DNA of 64,000 bases from Comamonas koreensis. Lineage in GTDB: Bacteria > Pseudomonadota > Gammaproteobacteria > Burkholderiales > Burkholderiaceae_C. Both the position numbers and the translations under genes were made by a program. Each line of letters starts with the position of its first letter. Position 1 is the first letter of the stretch. Below, in pieces: positions 58,488 to 64,000 of this stretch. The stretch is from NCBI RefSeq assembly GCF_021026195.1, contig NZ_JAJNCT010000005.1:461231-525230 (forward strand). The letters are read 5' to 3'. The notes beneath the pieces are model-generated. The model did no database searches. It was not told where the DNA came from and saw nothing but the letters and a program-made list of their open reading frames with translations.

Positions 58488-59546
58488 TCAGGATGCACCC
58501 ACGCTGCCCGTTACCGGCAACACAATGCCGGAGATATAGCTGGAGCACACCTGCGACGCGAGGAACACATAGGCGGGTGCCAGTTCCTCGGGCTGCGCGG
58601 GGCGGCCCATCTGGGTGTCGGCACCAAACTCGCGCAGGTCCTCCGCGTTCTTGTCGGCCGGGTTCAATGGCGTCCATACGGGGCCAGGAGCCACCGCATT
58701 GACGCGGATGCCGCGCTCCATCAGGTTCTGGGCCAGCGCCTTGGTGAACGCGTGGATGGCACCCTTGGTTGCGGAGTAGTCCAGCAACTCCTTGCTGCCG
58801 CTCAGGCCCGTGACCGAGCCGGTGTTCACAATCGCATCGCCCCGTTGCAGGTACGGAATGGCGGCCTTGACCATGTGGAAGTAGCCAAAGATATTGGTGC
58901 GAAAGGTCTCGTCCAGGCGTTCAGTGTTCAGGTCTTCAATGTCGGCCGCATGCTGCTGGAACGCGGCATTGTTGACCAGCACATTCAGCGCGCCAAACTG
59001 CTTGAGCACCTGCTTGACCGCCTGCTCGCAAAACTGCGGATCCTGCACATTGCCAGATATCGCCAGGCTCTGCTGGCCCTCTTCCTCAATCAGGCGGCAG
59101 GTTTCCTTGGCATCGTCGTGCTCGTTCAGGTAGAGGATCGCCACATTGGCGCCCTCGCGTGCAAACAGCACCGCCACTGCCCGGCCAATGCCCGAGTCAC
59201 CGCCGGTGATAACCGCCGTCTTGCCTTCCAGCTTGCCGCTGCCCCGGTAGTTTTCTGCCAGGTAGAGCGGCTGCAGATCGAGCGCTTTCTCATGGCCGGG
59301 CTTGGCCAGCTTTTTGCCGGGCATCGGCGGTGTGGGTACCTCGTGGCCGGGGCCGGGTGCGGTTTTTTTACGGGTTTTATCGTCCTTGCTGCTCTTGGCT
59401 TTTTTGGACGCCTTGGCCCGGGCGTCATTTTGGCTTTGCGCTTGCTGGATGCGCTGCTGTGCAGCCACTACTTCCTCGACCGAGCGCTTTTCTGCCGCAG
59501 GCTTCTTGCTGGCGCTCTTTTTGGATTTGCTGGTGGATGGGCTCAT
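58488..59546 (-). CDS. SDR-family oxidoreductase with histone-H1-like N-terminal tail
   Basis: A 352-residue protein. Residues about 1-65 are Lys/Ala/Ser-rich low complexity (SKSKKSASKKPAAEKRS, KASKKAKSSKDDKTRKK). A Pro-rich linker leads to a complete short-chain dehydrogenase domain: cofactor motif TGGDSGIG (about 114-121), NNAAFQ, and the catalytic serine in NTGSVTG and tyrosine/lysine in LLDYSATKGAIHAF. The SDR part matches the YghA/general-stress group, which normally has only a short tail before the fold. An AAGGAG site precedes the ATG at 59546. The basic tail may bind nucleic acid or another polyanion (inference). Confidence 0.9.
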   Translation of the reverse strand: MSPSTSKSKKSASKKPAAEKRSVEEVVAAQQRIQQAQSQNDARAKASKKAKSSKDDKTRKKTAPGPGHEVPTPPMPGKKLAKPGHEKALDLQPLYLAENYRGSGKLEGKTAVITGGDSGIGRAVAVLFAREGANVAILYLNEHDDAKETCRLIEEEGQQSLAISGNVQDPQFCEQAVKQVLKQFGALNVLVNNAAFQQHAADIEDLNTERLDETFRTNIFGYFHMVKAAIPYLQRGDAIVNTGSVTGLSGSKELLDYSATKGAIHAFTKALAQNLMERGIRVNAVAPGPVWTPLNPADKNAEDLREFGADTQMGRPAQPEELAPAYVFLASQVCSSYISGIVLPVTGSVGAS

Positions 59547-59715
59547 GCTGAAACTCCTTGGATCTTGAACTCTAAAAAAATGAAACGACATACCGCAGCG
59601 GCATACCGCTGCTACATCAACCTCGACCGCCCTACATGCGCTTACCCGCTGACAAGCTTGTCCGACATACGGCCGCCGCAGCGCGCAGTACAAACAAGGC
59701 AGAAAGGAGGCCGCC

Positions 59716-59865
59716 ATGCCAACCCCTACTACGCCCCCTCAACCGCCGGTGGCACCACCGCCGCCGGATCTGCCCAAACCCGAGCCCATCGATCCGCCCG
59801 ACAGCACCTTGCCGATCGAGGAACCTGGGCATGAACCACCGGTGAAGGATCCGGAACCCGTCTGA
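59716..59865 (+). CDS. Proline-rich microprotein (49 aa)
   Basis: A 49-codon frame starting after a strong AAAGGAGG site. About 40% of residues are proline (TPPQPPVAPPPPDLP, LPKPEPIDPPD), with an acidic C-terminal half (IEEPGHEPPVKDPEPV). A terminator follows 12 bp after the stop, which supports a real gene. It has no signal peptide or membrane segment and should be disordered. It is divergent from the tailed SDR gene. Function unknown. Confidence 0.7.
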   Translation: MPTPTTPPQPPVAPPPPDLPKPEPIDPPDSTLPIEEPGHEPPVKDPEPV

Positions 59866-59877
59866 ACGGGCAATGCA

Positions 59878-59914
59878 ACAGGCCAGCACACCATCCGGTG
59901 GCTGGCCTGTTTTC
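59878..59914 (+). terminator. Intrinsic terminator after the 49-aa proline-rich gene
   Basis: Perfect 10-bp arms ACAGGCCAGC and GCTGGCCTGT with a 13-base loop are followed by TTTCC. It may also act weakly in the reverse sense for the convergent H1-like gene. Confidence 0.8.
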
Positions 59915-59919
59915 CATCC

Positions 59920-60243
59920 TCAGTTTTTCTTAGCAGCGGCATTGCGCTTGCGGGTAGCCGCCGCCTTTTTGGCCGATGCGGAGCGCGCTTCGGGGCTGCG
60001 GCTGGCTGCGGCTTTTTTGGCCGCAGCCGAGCGCGCGGCTGCGAGCTGCGACCCCGGCCCTGTGGCCTTGCCCCGGCCCGATCCGGAGCGCTTGCCGCCC
60101 CCTGTTTCCTTGTTCACCGTGGCCCAGGCGCGTGCAGCGGCTTCGTCTTCCGACACGCCCTTTTTCTCGTAGCTTTTCTCGATATGGCGGGCCATGCGTT
60201 TTTGCTTATCGGTATAAGCGGATTTATCTCCTTGGGGCATCAC
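59920..60243 (-). CDS. Basic histone-H1-like small protein
   Basis: A 107-residue protein. The N-terminal half (DKQKRMARHIEKSYEKKGVSEDEAAARAWATVNKETGGGK; landmarks KRMARHIEKSYEKKGVS and RAWATVNKETGGG) matches a short domain often annotated as plasmid stabilisation protein in proteobacteria. The C-terminal half is Ala/Lys/Arg low complexity (AAARSAAAKKAAASRS, KKAAATRKRNAAAKK), like bacterial H1-type tails. Start is M1 or M2 (60243 or 60240) after an AAGGAGA site. It may bind DNA; this is inference. Confidence 0.8.
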   Translation of the reverse strand: MMPQGDKSAYTDKQKRMARHIEKSYEKKGVSEDEAAARAWATVNKETGGGKRSGSGRGKATGPGSQLAAARSAAAKKAAASRSPEARSASAKKAAATRKRNAAAKKN

Positions 60244-60294
60244 AAATCTCCTTGGGTGCTGCGTTGAGGCGGGGTGGCTCAGGGTGGATGGGGG

Positions 60295-60423
60295 TTACTG
60301 CGATGGATCACCATCAGCAGGCGGGCCGCCACCACCGGGCTGGGGCTTCTTGGGGGTGGTTGGGACTGGCTTTTGCGCTTGTGGCAACGCAAACGCCTTG
60401 TGCATGTGCTGCATCGTGTGCAT
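60295..60423 (-). CDS. Small Pro/Gly-rich protein (42 aa)
   Basis: A 42-codon frame, MHTMQHMHKAFALPQAQ followed by a Pro/Gly-rich tail (PKKPQPGGGGPPADGDP). An AGGAGA site sits 7 bases before the ATG at 60423. The frame is open further upstream, but that part has no ribosome site. It lies 51 bp upstream of the H1-like gene on the same strand. No family recognised; the call rests on the ribosome-binding site and context. Confidence 0.5.
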   Translation of the reverse strand: MHTMQHMHKAFALPQAQKPVPTTPKKPQPGGGGPPADGDPSQ

Positions 60424-60657
60424 GGCATTCTCCTGAAACAGGTGGACTGGGCTTTTAGCGTAGCGCTGCCGCCAAGCCCGCCATGTGGGAGAAATGCTTT
60501 GCTGTACCTTGTTCCGCTTCACACATGGCGTAACGGCGATGCGCGTACCTTGGCGTGCTACCGGGGCCTACACGCCCGCGCTGCTGCGCTTGCCACACTG
60601 GGCTTTTGCCAAGGGCTTGCCTGCATAGGCAGCCAGGCCCGCCACAGGAGGACGACC

Positions 60658-60897
60658 ATGCCCCAGCCCTACGATCCCAGCCAGTCGCATACCCAGCCCC
60701 CTATCCCAGGCCAGCCCCAGCCGGCGCCTGGTGAGCCAGGCACGTATGAGCCCAGCCCTCTGCACCCCTACCCGGGCAACCCGCAGCATCCCTATCCGAG
60801 CGAGCCGGTGCACCCCTACCCCGGCAACCCCGAACACCCCTACCCCGGCACGCAACCAGAGCCAGCGCCCGATACGACGACGAGCCAGTCAATGTGA
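60658..60897 (+). CDS. Proline-rich repeat microprotein with HPYPGNP units (79 aa)
   Basis: A 79-codon frame with an AGGAGG-type site 6 bases upstream. It contains four tandem copies of an eight-residue unit, HPYPGNPQ, HPYPSEPV, HPYPGNPE and HPYPGTQP (about residues 41-72). The N-terminal part is Gln/Pro-rich (PGQPQPAPGEPG). No signal peptide, cysteine or membrane segment. It is likely an extended, disordered protein. No family recognised. It shares base composition and style with the other microproteins of this islet. Confidence 0.65.
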   Translation: MPQPYDPSQSHTQPPIPGQPQPAPGEPGTYEPSPLHPYPGNPQHPYPSEPVHPYPGNPEHPYPGTQPEPAPDTTTSQSM

Positions 60898-60926
60898 GTG
60901 AATGCAGCGCTTGAGCGGCTGCGGGC

Positions 60927-61607
60927 TTATTTCTGCGTCGCCTGCAGCAGGTCCAGCCGGCGCTGCACTTGGTCGGCCAGCGCCGTATCGCCCAGCTCGC
61001 GCGCCAGGCGCTGCTGGTTGATCAGCCAGGCCATCACGGCGCGGCGCCAGCCTTGGGCAGAGGCGGTATCGACCGCCTGGGTGACGACGGCCATCGGCAC
61101 CGGCCCGCGCACCGCCAGCACGCCGGCAGCGACCAGGCGCGAGAGCGGGTCTTCAATGGCGGCCAGCGCAGCGGCTGCCTGCTCCGGTGCCAAGGGCGCC
61201 ACCGCCTGCTGGGCCTTGGGCAGCAAGGCCACATCGCCTTCAGCCAACTGGCCCTGCAGATAGCGCGCATAGGCCTGTTCGGCATCGGCGGCATCCTGGG
61301 CCACCGCCTCAAAGCCCGTGCAAGGGGCGGCATCCAAGGCAGCCACCTGCGCAGCGCAGCGCGCCAGCTCCAAACGGGCCAGCAGATCGGGCCGTGCGGT
61401 GCGGCTTACCTCGTCACGTGCACGCCGCCATTCGGCATCGGCTACCCGGCTGTTGCCTGACAGGTAGGCATCGGTCGCGCGCTCGGCAGCGCCTTGTTCG
61501 TTGATCGCCCAGTCGGGCGCCTTTTTGCCGCTGGCGCAGCCGCCCAGCACAGCGGCAGCCAGCAGTGCAGCGGCCAGGCGGGTGGTGATGGCAGTACCTG
61601 TGCTCAT
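60927..61607 (-). CDS. Outer-membrane-type lipoprotein, coupled to an MCE protein
   Basis: A 226-residue protein with a lipoprotein signal peptide; the lipobox is VLGGC at about residues 19-23, followed by ASGKK. The mature part is alpha-helical and Ala-rich (ERATDAYLSGNSRVADAEWRRARDEV), resembling a TPR-like array. It overlaps the MCE-domain gene by 4 bp and so is translated with it. The partnership suggests a role in lipid transport across the periplasm. It does not clearly match the usual ABC-transport auxiliary lipoproteins. Confidence 0.8.
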   Translation of the reverse strand: MSTGTAITTRLAAALLAAAVLGGCASGKKAPDWAINEQGAAERATDAYLSGNSRVADAEWRRARDEVSRTARPDLLARLELARCAAQVAALDAAPCTGFEAVAQDAADAEQAYARYLQGQLAEGDVALLPKAQQAVAPLAPEQAAAALAAIEDPLSRLVAAGVLAVRGPVPMAVVTQAVDTASAQGWRRAVMAWLINQQRLARELGDTALADQVQRRLDLLQATQK

Positions 61608-62647
61608 GGCAGTCGCACCTCGGCATCTTTTTTGGCAAACGGCCATTTGCGGTTCAGCTCGGTCAGCATGCCTTCCACCTTGCGCAGATTGGCCTCGACA
61701 TCGGCGCGCAAATCACCCAGCTGGTTGGTGGCGTCCTTGGCATTGGCGCCCACGGCCTGGGCCTCCACCAGCACCGCATCCACCTTCTTCAAGCTGCCGC
61801 GCACATCGCCCAGCACGGCATTGAGCTGCTGCACCGTGGCGCGCACTTCGGGCATCACGCCATCGGCCCCAAACACCTGCTTGTCGGCATTCTTGGCCAG
61901 GCCATCCAGGCGCGCCAGCAGCTGGTTGGTGCGGTCCAGGGTCTGCGATATCTTGCGTGCCTCGGCATCCCCACCCATCACCACGCCCAGCGCGCCGCTG
62001 GGGCCGTTGAGCTTGGTGCTCAGGTCACGCAGCTGCTCCAGGGTGCCACCCAAGGCCGAGCCGGCCGAGGTCATCATGTTCAGGTTCTCCAGCAGTTGGC
62101 GGGCATTGCTCATCAACTGCGGCAGCTCGGCTGTCGCATCGCCCGACAGCACGGCGCGCACGGCGCCATCTTCCAGCTGCGGGTCGTCCAGAATGCCTGA
62201 ATAGGCCTTGATCGTCGTGCCGCCCACCAGGCCCTTGACCAGGGTGAACACGCTGCTGCTGCGCAGCCAGTGCGCATCCTTCTCGGGCACATCGACATGG
62301 ATACGCACCGTGCCATCAGGCGCCAGCTCGATCTTGCTGACCTTGCCGATCGCAAAGCCAGAGAAGGTCATGTCCAGACCGATGGAGACGCCCTCGGAGT
62401 CATCGGCCGTCAGGATCAGCGACTGCTTGGGCTCAAACACGCCGCGCGCATACATCAGATAAAAGGCCGAGCCCAGGATCAGCAGCAAGGTAAACAGCAG
62501 CAATGCCCCCGCCTTGCGCTCCAGGTGCGGCACCGGCGTGAGGCCGTCCACCGCCACCCCATCGACCACGGCCGTACGCCGCGCAGAGGCGGCAGAAGAC
62601 GGCGGCGCAGGGCGGTCGGCAGAGTCGTGGGGTTCTGGTATTTGCAT
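61604..62647 (-). CDS. MCE/MlaD-domain membrane-anchored protein
   Basis: A 347-residue protein. A cytosolic Pro/Ala-rich N-terminus precedes one membrane helix (about residues 48-66, GALLLFTLLLILGSAFYLM). The MlaD beta-barrel domain follows (about 75-155): GVSIGLDMTFSGFAIGKVSKIEL with the FSGFAIGKV pattern, and SVFTLVKGLVGGTTIKAY. The rest is a long helical region (VRATVQQLNAVLGDVRGSLKK) that can form the MCE tunnel needle. The MlaE permease and MlaF ATPase genes are not in the window. Members carry phospholipids between membranes. Confidence 0.9.
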   Translation of the reverse strand: MQIPEPHDSADRPAPPSSAASARRTAVVDGVAVDGLTPVPHLERKAGALLLFTLLLILGSAFYLMYARGVFEPKQSLILTADDSEGVSIGLDMTFSGFAIGKVSKIELAPDGTVRIHVDVPEKDAHWLRSSSVFTLVKGLVGGTTIKAYSGILDDPQLEDGAVRAVLSGDATAELPQLMSNARQLLENLNMMTSAGSALGGTLEQLRDLSTKLNGPSGALGVVMGGDAEARKISQTLDRTNQLLARLDGLAKNADKQVFGADGVMPEVRATVQQLNAVLGDVRGSLKKVDAVLVEAQAVGANAKDATNQLGDLRADVEANLRKVEGMLTELNRKWPFAKKDAEVRLP

Positions 62648-62792
62648 GTACCGCGATCTTACCCGGGCTGGCTGTCAGCTTCAAAAGAAAGCTGCAATGG
62701 GTTGTTTTGAAAGGCAGACACTCACTTTCCGGCCCAGTCGCTCCGCATGTGCCCGGCGCTTGTTACACATTGCAGCTGCGCTAGCTCTTATA

Positions 62793-62808
62793 CTGTACAT
62801 ATATACAG
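62793..62808. promoter_or_regulatory. LexA (SOS) box of imuAB
   Basis: CTGT-ACATATAT-ACAG is a perfect CTGT-N8-ACAG LexA box. It overlaps a -10-like TATACT at 62789-62794 and ends 9 bp before the imuA ATG, so LexA should block transcription. Confidence 0.93.
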
Positions 62809-62817
62809 TTATTTGCC

Positions 62818-63627
62818 ATGCCTAAACTCGATGCCCTGTCCCTGCCGCCCACGGTGGCCGCCCAGCTCTGGCGCGGCGACCACCTGGTGCGCGCGCCGAT
62901 GGCAGGCATCCCCACCGGCTGGGATGCGCTCGATGCTGAGCTGCCCGGCAAGGGCTGGCCCAGCCAGTGCCTGACGGAGGTGCTGCAGCCCCAGGCCGGC
63001 ACTTTGGAATGGCGCCTGACCGGCATGGCCCTGCAGCAGTGCCCAGCGCACAAACCCGTCATCGCACTGGGACCGCCGCTGCCGCCCCATGCCAGCGGGC
63101 TGGCGCAGAGTGGCCTGGCGCCAGGGCAGCTGGTCTGGATCCATGGCGGCCGCCCGCAAGACCAACTCTGGGCGCTGGAGCAGCTGCTCAAGGCCAATGC
63201 CGCCGCCGCGCTGCTGGCCTGGCTGCCCCAGGTGCAGCCCGAGCAGATACGCCGCCTGCAAATCAGCGCCCAGCAGTTTGAAGGCCTGGTCTTTGTGTTC
63301 CGACCCGAGAGCAGCCGGCACCAGGCCTCGGCCGCGCCACTGCGGCTTTTGGTGCGCAGCAGCCAGCCCTGGTCGCTGCAGCTGGAGCTGCTCAAACGCC
63401 GGGGCCCCGTGCACGAAGGCACGCTAGAGCTGCCCGCCGTGCCGCCCAGCCTGCAAGCCGTGCTGCCCACCCGCCTGTGGCCCGCTAGCCTGCCGCAGCC
63501 CCAACCGTCCACCACCTCGACCCGAGCCATCCTCTTGCCAGACCATGACACCGATCTGGGCCGCCCTGCTGCCCCAACTCCCCTGCCCCGCCGCCAGCGC
63601 GCCCAGCCATCCAGCCTGCAGCACTGA
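62818..63627 (+). CDS. imuA: Translesion-synthesis accessory protein ImuA
   Basis: A 269-residue RecA-like protein of the ImuA (SulA-like) family, part of the ImuA-ImuB-DnaE2 mutasome. The GIPTGWDALDAELPGKGWPSQCLTEVL (landmark GWDALDAELPGKGWP) opening is diagnostic. It has the reduced RecA fold without a full Walker A. A LexA box directly upstream indicates DNA-damage induction. It overlaps imuB by 83 bp. Confidence 0.95.
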   Translation: MPKLDALSLPPTVAAQLWRGDHLVRAPMAGIPTGWDALDAELPGKGWPSQCLTEVLQPQAGTLEWRLTGMALQQCPAHKPVIALGPPLPPHASGLAQSGLAPGQLVWIHGGRPQDQLWALEQLLKANAAAALLAWLPQVQPEQIRRLQISAQQFEGLVFVFRPESSRHQASAAPLRLLVRSSQPWSLQLELLKRRGPVHEGTLELPAVPPSLQAVLPTRLWPASLPQPQPSTTSTRAILLPDHDTDLGRPAAPTPLPRRQRAQPSSLQH

Positions 63628-64000
63628 GGCCACGCCCGCCGCGCCTAGCGCCAACATGCAAGGCCTGGCGCTGTGGGCGCAGCAGTTCACGCCGCGCCTG
63701 GCTTGCGTGCCCTCTGACAGTGCCTTTGGCGATGCGCTGGTGCTGGAGCTCTCGGCCAGCGAGCGCCTGTTTGGCGGGCGCCAGCAGCTGGCCCGGCGCC
63801 TGCTGCGCGAAAGCCGGCAGCTGGGCGTGCAGGCCATCAGCTGGGCCCCCACCAGCCTGGCCGCCATTGCGCTGGCGCGCTGCGGTATCCGCCACGGCAT
63901 GGGCCAGCCGCTGCCGCAGGTACTGTCCCCTTTGCCGCTGCATGCCATTGATGCGGTGGCCCGGCATGCCGAGCTGCTGAGCCAGCTGGGCTGCCAGAGC
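63545..64000 (+). CDS. imuB: Y-family polymerase-like protein ImuB, 5' part
   Basis: The frame from ATG at 63545 stays open to the window end (152 codons). MTPIWAALLPQLPCP, TPRLACVPSDSAFGDALVLELSASERLFGG (landmarks VLELSASERLFGG) and the following helix match the N-terminus of ImuB, a catalytically inactive Y-family polymerase that bridges ImuA, DnaE2 and the sliding clamp. It begins inside imuA in another frame, so translation is coupled. The remaining part and a likely dnaE2 lie beyond the window. Confidence 0.93.
   Translation, partial: MTPIWAALLPQLPCPAASAPSHPACSTEATPAAPSANMQGLALWAQQFTPRLACVPSDSAFGDALVLELSASERLFGGRQQLARRLLRESRQLGVQAISWAPTSLAAIALARCGIRHGMGQPLPQVLSPLPLHAIDAVARHAELLSQLGCQS

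Overview
The window is high-GC proteobacterial DNA. The full nuoABCDEFGHIJKLMN operon preceded by tpiA, secG and a tRNA-Leu, the DUF2818 and DUF1178 genes behind nuoN, the rpsO-pnp pair, a Bug/TTT-type binding protein, IPTL-CTERM sorting and an imuAB SOS cassette together point to Burkholderiales, most likely Comamonadaceae (Comamonas/Delftia/Acidovorax-like). The genus cannot be fixed from sequence reading alone.

Layout. 1-8.6 kb: a catabolic and transport stretch with a truncated EamA exporter, tartrate-type dehydrogenase, a PQQ-type sugar dehydrogenase-like exported protein, an MFS carrier, and a same-strand block of two LysR regulators, an FMN hydroxy-acid oxidase and a Bug receptor. 8.7-14.6 kb: housekeeping genes tam, ribE, pmbA, yjgA, mogA and a Bcr/CflA exporter. 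14.6-16.1 kb: a small islet of visibly lower GC with an R2K-type ATP-grasp gene and a short, apparently frameshifted companion. 16.1-31.5 kb: a large secreted glycerophosphodiesterase with a C-terminal sorting tail, YitT, a nitroreductase, thiC under a TPP riboswitch with a candidate terminator, and a branched-chain amino-acid-type ABC operon (livG-livF-binding protein-livH-livM) flanked by two further paralogous binding proteins. 31.5-52.1 kb: the conserved core: DUF1178, DUF2818, nuoN to nuoA, tRNA-Leu(GAG), secG, tpiA, quinone oxidoreductase, pnp and rpsO, all on the minus strand. 52.2-57.6 kb: azlCD exporter, then an amidohydrolase-MFS-GAF operon with a divergent LysR gene. 57.7-60.9 kb: an iron-permease-family protein, the alternative ribosomal protein L36 under a Fur/Zur-like operator, and a stress-type islet of an SDR with a histone-H1-like N-terminal tail, an H1-like basic protein and three proline-rich microproteins. 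60.9-64 kb: a lipoprotein and MCE/MlaD pair, then imuA-imuB behind a perfect LexA box; imuB runs off the window.

Functionally the window combines respiration (complex I), RNA turnover, cofactor synthesis (thiamine, riboflavin, molybdopterin) and organic-acid or amino-acid uptake with several small accessory loci. The most promising candidates for undescribed biology are the ATP-grasp islet (14.6-15.9 kb) and the H1-tail/proline-rich microprotein islet (58.5-60.9 kb). No CRISPR array, insertion sequence, prophage or rRNA gene was seen.
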